DNA from: DATLMR01 sp035634255
GTDB lineage: Bacteria; Acidobacteriota; Blastocatellia; UBA7656
DNA: 64,000 nt
Direction: 5' to 3'
Assembly (NCBI GenBank): GCA_035634255.1
Contig: DASQDI010000115.1
Coordinates: 1-64,000, forward strand
A model generated the notes under the pieces. It ran no database searches. It was given only the letters and a program-made list of their open reading frames with translations, and was not told the DNA's origin. This document shows positions 33,325-43,435 of this stretch, piece by piece; within the stretch, counting starts at the first letter, position 1, and the number at the start of each line of letters is the position of its first letter. The position numbers were made by a program, and so were the translations under genes.

Positions 33325-34490
33325 CGGAGCCTGCTCATAAAGAACGCGCCGACGAGCGGGCCGAGGGAGAGGGAGACGAAGGCCCACCTCCACCCCACCG
33401 CGCCCGCGATCAGGGGCAGCAGCTGGATCGAGGCGACCGTGACCGCGAACCCGAGCCCGTTTTGAACCGTGAGCGCGGTGCCCGTGTATTCGGGTGGACA
33501 GTGCCGCGCCGCGAGGGCCGAAAACTGGGGGGAGTCGGACACCACGAATATTCCCCAGATCAGTATGAAGAGCGCGAGCAGCGACGGCGGGAGGTCGAAG
33601 GCGAGCCCGGAGAGGGCGCAGCAGGTCCCGCTGATTATGAGGGAGACGAGCGCGACCTTGCGCTCGCCCGTCCGTCGCGACAGCCACCCGCCTCCCACGC
33701 ACCCCGCGGCCCCGACGCCGATGGCGAGGAAGGAGAGCAGGGGCAAGGCTCTCCGCCACTGCTCCGGCCCGCCCTCGAATCTCTCCGAAAGGTAGAACGT
33801 CACCAGAGACCAGAAGGCGTACAGCTCCCACATGTGGCCGAAGTACCCGAATGCCGTGTAGCGAAACGGCCGGCCGCGAAAGACCTTGAATATCATTCGC
33901 CCGTCGAACCGGGCGCGCCCCTTCAGGTACGGCCCGTCCGGCACTCCGAACAGCACGAGCGCCCCGCCCGCGATGGCGCTTAACGACGCGGTAAGCACGA
34001 GCGCGCGCCAGCTCCATTGCGCCCCGACCGCCTGAATGAGGTAGGGCGAGGCGGTCCCGAGAGTCAGAGCGCCCACCAGCACGCCCAGCCGCCACCCGAG
34101 CCCGGACTGAAACCACATCGCGACTATCTTCATCCCCACCGGGTATATCCCGGCGAGCGTCAGCCCGGTAAGAAAGCGAAACCCGACCGAGGCGGAGAGC
34201 CCCTGCGCGAACAGGCCGAAGCAGGCGTTGGCCAGAGCGCCCATCATCGCCGAGGCGAAGAACACGCGGCGCGCTTTGAACCTGTCAGAGATGTTTAAGA
34301 AGGCGTAAAGAAACGTGCCCGTGATGAAGCCGAGCTGCACGGAGATCGTCAGCCACGCGCTCTCCGAGTCGGATAGCCCCCAGTCTCTTCTTACGGACGG
34401 GACGGCGGCCGTCCCGGAGAACCAGATGGAGGAGGCCAGCAGCACCGAGAAAGATACGAGCAGCAGCGCCCGGTTCGCGCCGGCCTTCAC
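33321..34490 (-). CDS. MFS transporter
   Basis: From GTG 34490 the product is 389 residues with about 12 predicted membrane helices. The open frame extends further upstream, but that part overlaps the VWA gene in another phase and is not coding. GTG overlaps the VWA stop by four bases (GTGA), a coupling start. Family features include SDRFKARRVFFAS (the A-motif loop) and repeated Gly-rich helices. Its 3' end overlaps the converging permease stop by four bases. The substrate is unknown. It is the last gene of the MoxR/ferritin/VWA operon. Confidence 0.88.
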   Translation of the reverse strand: MKAGANRALLLVSFSVLLASSIWFSGTAAVPSVRRDWGLSDSESAWLTISVQLGFITGTFLYAFLNISDRFKARRVFFASAMMGALANACFGLFAQGLSASVGFRFLTGLTLAGIYPVGMKIVAMWFQSGLGWRLGVLVGALTLGTASPYLIQAVGAQWSWRALVLTASLSAIAGGALVLFGVPDGPYLKGRARFDGRMIFKVFRGRPFRYTAFGYFGHMWELYAFWSLVTFYLSERFEGGPEQWRRALPLLSFLAIGVGAAGCVGGGWLSRRTGERKVALVSLIISGTCCALSGLAFDLPPSLLALFILIWGIFVVSDSPQFSALAARHCPPEYTGTALTVQNGLGFAVTVASIQLLPLIAGAVGWRWAFVSLSLGPLVGAFFMSRLR

Positions 34491-35737
34491 CGCACCCGCT
34501 TCGTGCGCCTCTTGAGGTAATCCATCAGGATGTACTGGCCGAGCGTCATCGTCGTGGTGAAGTAGGCTTTGCCCTGGCATATCTCGGTGACCTTCTTCAC
34601 GAAATCGACGAGGTAAAAGTCGTTCGCGAGCATGAAGGTGTTGATCATTATCCCGCTGCGCCGGCAGGCGGCCACTTCCTTGAAGGTCTCCTGAATGATT
34701 CGTGGGTCGAGGCCCATCGGGTTTTTGTAGATGCGCCCGTCTTCCAGGGTCATGGCCGAAGGCTTGCCATCCGTGATCATTATGATCTGCCGCATGTCTT
34801 TGTTCTGCGACATCAGCACCCGGCGGGCCAGCTTCAACCCCGCGCGCGTGTTCGTGTGGTACGGGCCGACCTGCGCCTTCGCCACCGCCGACAGGGGTAT
34901 CTCTTCGGCCGAGTCGTGGAAGAGGACCACCCGGAGCGTGTCGCCCGGATATTGGGTCCTGATCAAATGCGTCAGCGCGAGCGCGACCCGCTTGGCGGGC
35001 GTGAAGCGGTCTTCGCCGTAAAGGATCATCGAGTGGGAGCAGTCCAGCATCAGGACCGTGGCGCATGAGCTTTGGTACTCCGTCTGATGCACCATCAGGT
35101 CGGAGTATTCGAGGTTCAGAGGCACCCCGATCCCTTCGCGCCCGATGGCCGAGCGGAGCGTCGCATTCACGTCGATGTTCAGGGTGTCGCCGAATTCGTA
35201 GCGCTTGGGGGCCTCGCTCGCTTCTATCCCCGTCGAGAGGTGGTTCGTCTCGTGCCGCCCGAGCGACGAGCGGCCCAGCGCGGCGGTCAGTTCTTTGAGT
35301 GCCTTGAAGCCGAGAAAGTCGATCCCTTTATCCGTTATCTCGAACTTGACGCTCTGCTCGATGGGCTTGCCGGTGCTGCCCCCCTGCCCGGAGGGCTGCG
35401 TCTCGTCGTATTGTGATGGGTCCTGCCCTACGCGCAGGTAGCCTTCCTGAACGAGCCGCTCGATCAGGCGGTCCACCAGCTCGTTCACGGCGTCGGCATT
35501 CATGTTGCCCTGCTGGTCGGAGAGGAAGTCCTTCTCCTCTTCCGAGAGCAGCCCGTCTTCGAGCAGGGCGCGCATGATCGCCTCGCGCAAAGCGTCGAGC
35601 GTCTGCTCCTGGTCGTCCCAGTAATTGCTCTCGAACCCACTCTGGAGCAGGAACTCCGACAGCTTGTCGAGCAGGTCTTCGAGGCTGATCGAGTTCAGGT
35701 CAACGCCGGTCCACTTGGAGTACTTGGTAAATTTCAT
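34487..35737 (-). CDS. von Willebrand factor A domain protein (MoxR partner)
   Basis: From ATG 35737 (in-frame GTG at 35746 is possible) the product is 416 residues. The N-terminal half is helical and acidic. The C-terminal VWA domain has an intact MIDAS in VLMLDCSHSM (Asp232, Ser234, Ser236) and later IIMITDGKPS. VWA proteins beside MoxR ATPases act as chaperones that insert metals or activate partner enzymes. Here an encapsulated-ferritin gene lies between the two. There is no signal peptide, so it is cytoplasmic. Confidence 0.9.
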   Translation of the reverse strand: MKFTKYSKWTGVDLNSISLEDLLDKLSEFLLQSGFESNYWDDQEQTLDALREAIMRALLEDGLLSEEEKDFLSDQQGNMNADAVNELVDRLIERLVQEGYLRVGQDPSQYDETQPSGQGGSTGKPIEQSVKFEITDKGIDFLGFKALKELTAALGRSSLGRHETNHLSTGIEASEAPKRYEFGDTLNIDVNATLRSAIGREGIGVPLNLEYSDLMVHQTEYQSSCATVLMLDCSHSMILYGEDRFTPAKRVALALTHLIRTQYPGDTLRVVLFHDSAEEIPLSAVAKAQVGPYHTNTRAGLKLARRVLMSQNKDMRQIIMITDGKPSAMTLEDGRIYKNPMGLDPRIIQETFKEVAACRRSGIMINTFMLANDFYLVDFVKKVTEICQGKAYFTTTMTLGQYILMDYLKRRTKRVR

Positions 35738-35776
35738 CCGAATCACACCTGGCTTTCGGAAGGGGGCTCCCGGTCA

Positions 35777-36190
35777 CTACCTCCGCGGCCGGAGGCTGCC
35801 GACGGTGAAGCTCCTCGCGGCCTCTTCCGAGACCGGGCTGATCGCCGCCTGCCTCGACAGGGCCGCGGGCCTCGACTCGTTCGAGTCTGGCGAAGCGTCG
35901 GACTCCTCGACTTCGACTATGTCGGCGGCCGTAAAAAGATAAGTCCGCAGGTACTTGTCCCACTCAGGGTCGCGGCGGCGAATCCACTCGATCAGCATAA
36001 CGGCGTGCTCTTTCTCTTCGTCCGCGTGATGCGAGAGTATGCGCTTCAGGCCCTCGTCGTCGCTCACGTCGACCCTCTGGCTGTACCAGTCCATCGCCTC
36101 GAGCTCTTCCATGAGCGAGTGGATGGCCCTCGCCATGTCGCGCGTTTCCGGCCTCAGAAGTTCGTATGGTGCGTGCCATGCTATAGGCAT
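35777..36190 (-). CDS. encapsulated ferritin (EncFtn) with encapsulin-targeting tail
   Basis: The 137-residue protein matches encapsulated ferritins, annular decamers that oxidise Fe(II) inside encapsulin shells. Ferroxidase residues are kept: Glu29 in MEELEAMDWY, and Glu59 and His62 in DEEKEH. After a disordered stretch (about 92-125) the C-terminus is SFTVGSLRPRR, the cargo-loading peptide consensus. An AAAGGAG ribosome site precedes ATG 36190. Unusually, no encapsulin gene lies next to it. Its neighbours are a MoxR ATPase (18 bp upstream) and a VWA gene. Confidence 0.92.
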   Translation of the reverse strand: MPIAWHAPYELLRPETRDMARAIHSLMEELEAMDWYSQRVDVSDDEGLKRILSHHADEEKEHAVMLIEWIRRRDPEWDKYLRTYLFTAADIVEVEESDASPDSNESRPAALSRQAAISPVSEEAARSFTVGSLRPRR

Positions 36191-36208
36191 TATTGCGGCT
36201 CCTTTCGA

Positions 36209-37678
<1,470 letters not shown>

Positions 37679-37743
37679 GAATTATTACCTCTGGATACCC
37701 TATGAAAAAAATGATCGAGCAGGTCAGTCGCTCGTCTACAGAG

Positions 37744-37772
37744 TTTATAGCTTTATGTGTTGATTCTGTAAA
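37744..37772 (-). promoter_or_regulatory. sigma-70 promoter of the MoxR-ferritin-VWA operon
   Basis: On the minus strand TTTACA (37767-37772) is followed after 17 bp by TATAAA (37744-37749). Each box has one mismatch to consensus. The predicted start is near 37737, 60 nt before ATG 37678. No Fur-box-like sequence was seen nearby. Confidence 0.7.
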
Positions 37773-37813
37773 CCCCGCCCGTGTGCGGCGTCTTTTTGCG
37801 GGAACGAAGGAGA

Positions 37814-37832
37814 GGCAGCCCCGAGGGCTGCC
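37814..37832. repeat. short GC-rich hairpin
   Basis: GGCAGCCC (37814-37821) and GGGCTGCC (37825-37832) form an 8-bp stem with a 3-nt loop. It lies between the zinc-ribbon protein gene and the MoxR operon. No T run follows. It resembles other intergenic GC hairpins here (for example 62015-62039) and may be a dispersed palindromic repeat or a weak terminator. Confidence 0.55.
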
Positions 37833-37868
37833 CCTACAGAGAAATGAAATCGGGAGCTGTAAAGGCTA

Positions 37869-38576
37869 TCAGTTCTTACCGAAAATCTTCTTGAATACGC
37901 CGAAGAATCCGCCCTTCTTTTTATCCTTGCCGTCTTCCTTCTTCTTGCCGGAGTCTTTGGACGAGTCCTTCTTGGCCTTGGGGTCCTTCTTAGGGTCTTT
38001 CCTGGGGTCGACCACCGGGACCGCCTTCACGTCTTTCCCCGGATCTCGGGATTCGACCTCCGGCCGCGTGGGGGTCGGCTCCGGGTCTCTCAGCTCGACC
38101 GGGGCCGGGGCGACGGGCTCGCTCGCCCGCTTCGACGAATCCTCGGCCTCCTCGGGCTCAAGCGCGGCGGCTTTCGGGTCGGGCACGGAGACGTTAGCGT
38201 TAGCGTTCGTAAGCCCCGCGAGCTTCTCTTTCTTCTTCGGCTCAACCGGGGGGGCCTCTTCCGCGGGCGGCTCTTCGACCACTATCTCCGGCTGCGTCGC
38301 GGCCGACGGCGCGGGCTGGCTCTGGCTCGGGTTCGTGCCGCCGGAAGGCAGGGAACTGGCGACGGTCGGGGTCACGCGCGCCTTCGGGAAAAAGATTATC
38401 GACGCGGCCGAAAGCGCGAGCGCGCCTATCAGCAAGCCTGCTCCCAGAAACGACCACGCGCGGCTCCGGTCACCCGTCGAGGCCACGTCGCGGTGGCGCT
38501 CCAGGCGGGTGCCGTCCAGGTCGCAAAAATTGAGGTCGTCGCCGAACGATTCATTACAGCTTGGGCATACTTTCAT
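37869..38576 (-). CDS. zinc-ribbon membrane protein with long acidic, Lys/Pro-rich tail
   Basis: The 235-residue protein begins with a zinc ribbon (KVCPSCNESF...NFCDLDGT). A single transmembrane helix follows (about 40-63), then a low-complexity tail of about 170 residues rich in Pro, Glu, Asp and Lys, ending in a basic patch (GGFFGVFKKIFGKN). A CAGGAGAAG ribosome site precedes ATG 38576. The tail is predicted to lie outside the membrane as a disordered spacer. No enzyme domain is visible and function is unknown. Confidence 0.8.
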   Translation of the reverse strand: MKVCPSCNESFGDDLNFCDLDGTRLERHRDVASTGDRSRAWSFLGAGLLIGALALSAASIIFFPKARVTPTVASSLPSGGTNPSQSQPAPSAATQPEIVVEEPPAEEAPPVEPKKKEKLAGLTNANANVSVPDPKAAALEPEEAEDSSKRASEPVAPAPVELRDPEPTPTRPEVESRDPGKDVKAVPVVDPRKDPKKDPKAKKDSSKDSGKKKEDGKDKKKGGFFGVFKKIFGKN

Positions 38577-38701
38577 AAAACTTCTCCTGGTTTCCGTTAG
38601 CAGGCATGAGGTTGATACGGGGATATTCTACCATCCCCCCTATCACATGTTCAACGCGCGAGTTCCGCGCCGCGGGCGCGGCCCGAGCCCGGCCGGAAAT
38701 C

Positions 38702-39055
38702 TCAGGGATTATTGATGAGCCGGGTTATCTGGTGCCTGTCCCCGGCCGACAGCTGCTTGAATTCGACGCCCATGCCCGTATTCAGGGAGAAGTGACGGAC
38801 CACCGCCTTCGCGTGAACCGTGTAGCGGTCGAACAACTCAAACTCGACCTCGACCTCGCTCCCCAGAGGGACTACGGGGCTCTCGATGTAGGCCCCCCCG
38901 AGGCTGAGGTTCACCATCATGCCGCTCGTCTCGCCGAACCTCGCGTCGGTGTATTTCACAGGCCTGAGGACCGGGACTCGCCGGTACAGGCGGAAATCCC
39001 AGAGCCCCAGGTTGTCCATAATCGTTTCGGCTTCGCCGTAGATGTAATCACGCAC
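38702..39055 (-). CDS. PilZ domain protein
   Basis: A PilZ-type beta barrel fills most of the protein. RRVPVLRPVKY is the RxxxR cyclic-di-GMP-binding entry and VNLSLGGAYIES is the (D/N)xSxxG motif. It is therefore a likely c-di-GMP effector. The open frame extends to 39220, but that part crosses a perfect terminator hairpin (39095-39123), so the start must lie after it. GTG 39055 has a GGGAGG ahead, giving 117 residues. ATG 39019 is the alternative. A second PilZ protein is encoded at 43436. Confidence 0.85.
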   Translation of the reverse strand: MRDYIYGEAETIMDNLGLWDFRLYRRVPVLRPVKYTDARFGETSGMMVNLSLGGAYIESPVVPLGSEVEVEFELFDRYTVHAKAVVRHFSLNTGMGVEFKQLSAGDRHQITRLINNP

Positions 39056-39094
39056 CTCTGCTCCCACCTCCCTCGGAGCGGTCGCCCCAAAATG

Positions 39095-39126
39095 AAGAAG
39101 CCTCCGATTAAAGGAGGCTTCTTTTT
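39095..39126. terminator. intrinsic terminator between the HU-actin and PilZ genes
   Basis: AAGAAGCCTCC (39095-39105) and its complement (39113-39123) form an 11-bp stem with a 7-nt loop. T-rich tracts follow on both strands. It ends the SPOR-amidase-HU/actin transcript, whose last stop is at 39213. Confidence 0.85.
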
Positions 39127-39212
39127 CAGAAGAATTTATGCCGCTCGCCCCAAGGTTGTGATGATAAAAGCGGGGCCGAAGTTGGCCCCGCGCCCCGCAA
39201 AAATCCGCCCGT

Positions 39213-40571
39213 TTACGCATCGTACATCGCGGCGATGAGGCAGCCGCGCGCGGTGGCGGTCAGAGGGTCGGCGGCCATCCGGATCTCCGATATTTCAAGC
39301 GGGAACCCGTCGCGCTCGATTGCCTGCTGGAACTTCTCCAGGAACCCTTTAGGCTTGGCGGTCCCCCCGCTCAGGACGATTGGGATCGCCTTGTCGATCC
39401 GAGGCAGGTTCCTCGTCTCCGCTAGCGCCCCCCGGAGCGACTCCACGAGCGACAGGATCACGTCGTCGTAGTAGACGTGGAGCGCGCTCTCGTATTTGTT
39501 CTTCGGGGCGTGCGAGAGGTCGAGGCTCTCTTCCTTGATCACGCGGATCCGGGTCGGGATCTCGCCGGTCACGGAGGCGACGCTCCGGTCCACGTAGTCG
39601 CCCGCCTTGCCGGTGCTGAAGGTCATCACGGGGATCGACATGAAGGCGAGCGCGACGTTACACATGCCCCCGCCGCAGCTTATGCCGATGCCGCTGAAGT
39701 TGTCCTTCTCCAGTTCCGCGAAGACGACGGCCAGCCCCTCGTTGATCCCCTTGGCGTTGTAGCCCATCTGGCCGAGGAGGTTCTTGAGCATCGCTTCGTG
39801 GTAGACGAGGTCGGTAGCGCCTCCGTCGCGCAGAGCGCCCGGCACGCTGAAGCGGAGCGTCTCGCCCTTCTTCGTCGTGCGCAACATCTGCTTGATGATC
39901 GCCTGCATCACGGGCAGGGAGTACTCTTCCGACGGGTTGAGCGTGCCGCCCATCATCGGCCTGCGCGTCTCGGCGTTGAACGTGTTGGCGAACCGCTCGG
40001 CCTGGTTGCCGTAGATCTGGAGCGCCTGCCCGCCGTTGAGCTGATAGCTGACTTTGTTCTGCTTGAGTATGTTTTCGGTGAATTTGGAATAAGGAACGGT
40101 AATAAAAGCATTCAATTCCACGCTGGTCTTGACATGACCCGCGTGGCCGCTTGCCAGCACCAGGCGGCTCGTTCCGACATCCAGTCCCAGGGCCGAGCCC
40201 TCATTAACGACGGCCTCATTGCCGGCGGATTGATTCTCGTGTTTCTTCTCCATTTCGCCTCCATTGTTGATTTCAAGATTTTCGAGCTTGAGGGGCTCGG
40301 CATTCATGCTCGCGACAGCCTTTCGTGTTGCTTTAAGTCTGACGGCCTTGCCCGCCGGGATCGGCTTGGGGGTACAGTCCGAGTTCACGGGTAGGAAGCC
40401 GTTTCTTTTAGCGCCCAGGTACATGCGCCCCAGGCCGCGTATGAATACGGTGTTGTCATTGCCAAGCTCGCGCTTGATCGCCTCAAGCGCGGCTTCGACT
40501 CCGCGGGACGCCGCGCGCCGGGTCAGGCCCGTGCGGCGCACCGCTTCGTCTACTAAATCCGACTTCTTCAT
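39213..40571 (-). CDS. HU-like DNA-binding domain fused to an actin-like ATPase
   Basis: The 452-residue frame has an HU/IHF-like domain at 1-90: VDEAVRRTGLTRRAASRGVE, then VFIRGLGRMYLGAKR and PKPIPAGKAVRLKATRKA. An actin/Hsp70-fold ATPase fills 107-452, with phosphate-1 GLDVGTSRLVL (129-139), connect motif INEGLAVVFAEL (286-297), phosphate-2 GISCGGGMC (306-314) and adenosine motif PIVLSGGTAKPKG. The frame is continuous, but Met107 has its own GGAGG ribosome site, so a second, actin-only product may be made. It closes an operon with SPOR and amidase genes. The actin subfamily is unrecognised. Confidence 0.75.
   Translation of the reverse strand: MKKSDLVDEAVRRTGLTRRAASRGVEAALEAIKRELGNDNTVFIRGLGRMYLGAKRNGFLPVNSDCTPKPIPAGKAVRLKATRKAVASMNAEPLKLENLEINNGGEMEKKHENQSAGNEAVVNEGSALGLDVGTSRLVLASGHAGHVKTSVELNAFITVPYSKFTENILKQNKVSYQLNGGQALQIYGNQAERFANTFNAETRRPMMGGTLNPSEEYSLPVMQAIIKQMLRTTKKGETLRFSVPGALRDGGATDLVYHEAMLKNLLGQMGYNAKGINEGLAVVFAELEKDNFSGIGISCGGGMCNVALAFMSIPVMTFSTGKAGDYVDRSVASVTGEIPTRIRVIKEESLDLSHAPKNKYESALHVYYDDVILSLVESLRGALAETRNLPRIDKAIPIVLSGGTAKPKGFLEKFQQAIERDGFPLEISEIRMAADPLTATARGCLIAAMYDA
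40251..40262 (-). promoter_or_regulatory. internal ribosome site inside the HU-actin gene
   Basis: On the minus strand GGAGG (40258-40262) sits 4 bases before ATG 40253-40251, which is codon 107 of the HU-actin frame, exactly at the domain junction. Initiation here would yield a 346-residue actin-like protein without the DNA-binding domain. Confidence 0.55.
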
Positions 40572-40595
40572 ACTTCCTTCGAATGGGCTCGGGTA

Positions 40596-41948
40596 TCACT
40601 CGCCGAGCCCGCGTTCTTCGTTGAGTGACCTCTGCTTCAGCACCGTGCGCTGGTACAAGTGCCACCTCTGCTTGCGCTCTTCTGCGACGGACAGCCCGCT
40701 CTTCTCGGTCGCCTGCCTCAGGGCCGCGTCGGCCTTCTCAAGCCCCGGCCACCTCTTCCCGCCCGCCGCCGCCATGTACCCCTGGTCGTAACCGAACCCG
40801 AACCGGGAGATCGCGACCATCTCGGTTTCGAGCTTGTCGCTTAAGCCCATCGCCTCGAACGGGAACCCCGACACCCAGTCCGTGTGATAGCCCATCAGCC
40901 TGTTCGACGGGTTGACCGACACCAGCCCGTGGGTCACGCAGTTGGCGTCGGAGATGTCGTACCGGGACCGCAGCACAGCCGTCAGCACGCGCGCCGCGTA
41001 TATCTGCGCTTCGTTGATCCCGTCCGGCCCGACCGCGCTCCCTCCGTTCGACCTGCCTTCGAAGCAGATGCCTATGAAGCTCGCGTTGAGGTTCACGTAT
41101 ACGTACTGCCCGTCGCTCCAGACCGAATTCCCCGCGTGGTTGGACGAGAACTCGTCCCCGACCAGCCTGTAAGTCCGCCCGAACCTGTCTATCAAGTAGT
41201 TGTAGAGCCTGTTGTCGCGGGCGTATTCGACGAGCGCCCGGGACTGGCTCTGCAACGACGAATTGTAGTTGTCGGAGAAAGGCAGCAGGTCGCCCTCCGA
41301 CAGGTGATAGACGATGCCCACGGGTTTGTCGTGCGTCTCGAACTCTTCCGCCCCGCCCGCGATTGCGTCCAGCCCGATCCTGTAGAACCTGCGCTGCGCG
41401 CCCGAGGTCTCGAACTCGGTCAGGACTCGCGCCCCGTTGCTGTAGAATTCGTAACCTTCGCCCTTTTCCGCGAGCCAGACTTTATCCAGTGAAAGGCCCG
41501 CTTCGGACCCGATTGCCGCGACCGTCTTCGCCCCGGAAGGGTTCTCGCCGGCGGCCTGAACCGGCGCGGCTGACTCTTTCGCCTCCGTGCGAGCCGGGAT
41601 GCTGCTCATCAGCTTCCATGCCCCGAACCCGACGCCCGCCCCCGCCGACAGCGCCAGCAGCAGGCAGACCCCATAGACGCCGTAGCGCAGCCGGTAGAGC
41701 AGGGAAGTCAGCCGGATGCCTATCGGGGCGGGCTGGTCCGGCGGGAGAAACTTCGACAGCTCAAGGATCAACAGCATCTCGTCGGAGAGCGAGCCGACCA
41801 GAGGCACGCGCAGCAGGGGCGCGCTCGCCGGAGCCGAGTTCATCGCGCTGTTGAGAAACTTCAGGCGTAAGACCGGAGATTGAATATAGCGCGAATACTT
41901 ATCCACGAGTCTCGCGTACCTGATGTCCTGCTGCTTAAAATCAGGCAT
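40596..41948 (-). CDS. membrane-anchored Amidase_2 (peptidoglycan amidase) domain protein
   Basis: The 450-residue protein has a cytoplasmic N-terminus of about 88 residues, one transmembrane helix (about 90-112) and an external part. That part holds an N-acetylmuramoyl-L-alanine amidase 2/PGRP-like domain (about 195-365). Predicted zinc ligands are His215 (IVYHLSEG), His340 (CVTHGLV) and Asp357 (YHTDW). DRFGRTYRLV and SNHAGNS are typical of the fold. It would cleave or bind peptidoglycan peptides in the periplasm. It lies between the SPOR gene (36-bp gap) and the HU-actin gene (24-bp gap). Confidence 0.85.
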   Translation of the reverse strand: MPDFKQQDIRYARLVDKYSRYIQSPVLRLKFLNSAMNSAPASAPLLRVPLVGSLSDEMLLILELSKFLPPDQPAPIGIRLTSLLYRLRYGVYGVCLLLALSAGAGVGFGAWKLMSSIPARTEAKESAAPVQAAGENPSGAKTVAAIGSEAGLSLDKVWLAEKGEGYEFYSNGARVLTEFETSGAQRRFYRIGLDAIAGGAEEFETHDKPVGIVYHLSEGDLLPFSDNYNSSLQSQSRALVEYARDNRLYNYLIDRFGRTYRLVGDEFSSNHAGNSVWSDGQYVYVNLNASFIGICFEGRSNGGSAVGPDGINEAQIYAARVLTAVLRSRYDISDANCVTHGLVSVNPSNRLMGYHTDWVSGFPFEAMGLSDKLETEMVAISRFGFGYDQGYMAAAGGKRWPGLEKADAALRQATEKSGLSVAEERKQRWHLYQRTVLKQRSLNEERGLGE

Positions 41949-41984
41949 CTTTATTAGCTCTCGATCAACTCCCGAAGCGTCGGG

Positions 41985-43202
41985 CTAGGGCTTTTCGTAA
42001 TCACACACGATCAATTGAAAATTCATGCCGAGGCTCGCGGAGCGCGCACGCGCCTGCACCGCGTACTTCTCCGCCTCTTCGGGCGAGGCGAACCTGCCGA
42101 CCCTCACCCTGTACCATTTCCCGCGCCTGCCGAGTTGGGCCGCGACTACTCGCGACGGTATGCCCGCGCTCGCCAGGTACTCGGAGAAATGGCGGGCCGC
42201 GGCCTCATCCGGGAATGACGCCGCCTGCAGGGAGAATGCGCCCCCCGAGCTTTCCGCCCCGCTCGCGGCCACGGCCGGGGGCGCGCTATCGGCCGGCGCT
42301 GTCGAGGCAGCTTCGGGCGGAGGGGCAGGCATGGGCTGCTCCGTCTGCGGCTGCTCGACCCGCGGCTCCTTGCTCTGCTCGCCTGCCGATTGCTCCGAAG
42401 CCGGCAGAAGGCTCTGAGCAGGAGCCTGTATCGCGGCCGCTTCTTGAGACTCAGAGGACGGCTGAAAGAATAAGACGTAACCGGCCGCCAAGGCCACGAA
42501 GAGTATGACCGCCGCCGGGACCATTATTTTTTTCCAGCTGCTCGGTCTATTCTCATTCAGCAGCACCGGGTATTCGTTGGCCGAATACTCCCACGCGGGC
42601 AGAGGGTTCTCCCACGGGTCGGTCGCCTCTTTATAATCGTCGGTCTTTGCCTCTCCCGGATAGTCCGCCGCCTCTTCGGAGTCGGGCGCGTCGGCCCGCT
42701 CCGCGCGCTGCTCGAAGGCGGTAGCTTCGGGAATCGGATTGGGAGAAGAGAAGATTATCGGCTCTGAGTCGATGCCGGGGAGGCCGCCCGTGTGCGTGTC
42801 TTCATCGGGTATGGGCTGAAGTTGCTCAAGCCGAGGCTCGGCCTCAAAGTATATTTCGTCGTCTGCGCTGTGCGAAGGGCTTCCCGGAGCGCCGTATCGG
42901 TCCTCGTCAAGGTCGCTCACGGCGTCGAGAAATTCCGCCTCGGGCTCCGGCTCCTCGATACTCACCGGAGCGGCGCTCTCGTAACTGTCCTCGTAAGCGT
43001 CTGCGATGGCGACTGACGCCACGCCGAGCCCGGCGCGCCCGCCCGGCCTGACCTCGACCCGCGCGCTGGCTCGGGGAAGAATCCTTTCAACCATCAACCG
43101 GCATTGCCCGCAAAGGCGTGAAGCAATCTCAAGCCCGGCGGAACCCTTCGGTATGTCCTGTCTGCATAGAGCGCAAACCGGTTTCGTCATTTCAACTTGC
43201 AT
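41985..43202 (-). CDS. zinc-knuckle, single-pass SPOR-domain protein
   Basis: The 405-residue protein has an N-terminal four-Cys knuckle (PVCALCRQD...RLCGQCRLM), a long acidic disordered segment (about 60-205), one transmembrane helix (about 222-240: MVPAAVILFVALAAGYVLFF), a Pro/Ala/Gln-rich periplasmic linker and a C-terminal SPOR domain (about 325-402: GGAFSLQAASF, RVRVGRFASPEEAEKYA). SPOR domains bind denuded peptidoglycan at division sites. It is the first gene of the SPOR-amidase-HU/actin operon and may localise that system to septa. ATG 43190 is an alternative start. Confidence 0.88.
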   Translation of the reverse strand: MQVEMTKPVCALCRQDIPKGSAGLEIASRLCGQCRLMVERILPRASARVEVRPGGRAGLGVASVAIADAYEDSYESAAPVSIEEPEPEAEFLDAVSDLDEDRYGAPGSPSHSADDEIYFEAEPRLEQLQPIPDEDTHTGGLPGIDSEPIIFSSPNPIPEATAFEQRAERADAPDSEEAADYPGEAKTDDYKEATDPWENPLPAWEYSANEYPVLLNENRPSSWKKIMVPAAVILFVALAAGYVLFFQPSSESQEAAAIQAPAQSLLPASEQSAGEQSKEPRVEQPQTEQPMPAPPPEAASTAPADSAPPAVAASGAESSGGAFSLQAASFPDEAAARHFSEYLASAGIPSRVVAAQLGRRGKWYRVRVGRFASPEEAEKYAVQARARSASLGMNFQLIVCDYEKP

Positions 43203-43361
43203 GGACGATCCCTACGAACCTGCTTCAACAGGCCGTGAATTATGTAAACAGCCGTGACGGATAGATAAAGAGTATCTAAACGCACCTATGCATCACACTG
43301 GCACTGTTCCAGGGAGTATTTATTGGGGCATTCAATGTGGGGCAGAAGCTTAAGCGGAGCG

Positions 43362-43389
43362 ATTATAACACAGGGCATCTCTATTACAA
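43362..43389 (-). promoter_or_regulatory. sigma-70 promoter of the SPOR-amidase-HU/actin operon
   Basis: On the minus strand TTGTAA (43384-43389) and TATAAT (43362-43367) are separated by 16 bp. The -10 box is perfect. The predicted start lies about 155 nt before the SPOR gene, so a long leader is expected. Confidence 0.65.
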
Positions 43390-43435
43390 GTGATTCTTTC
43401 AAATTGACCGAACCGCCCACATGGACGCCCCGCGG

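Noticed and set aside
34491..35066. Upstream extension of the MFS transporter frame
   Set aside because: It overlaps the VWA gene in another phase, and the membrane protein clearly starts at the coupled GTG 34490.
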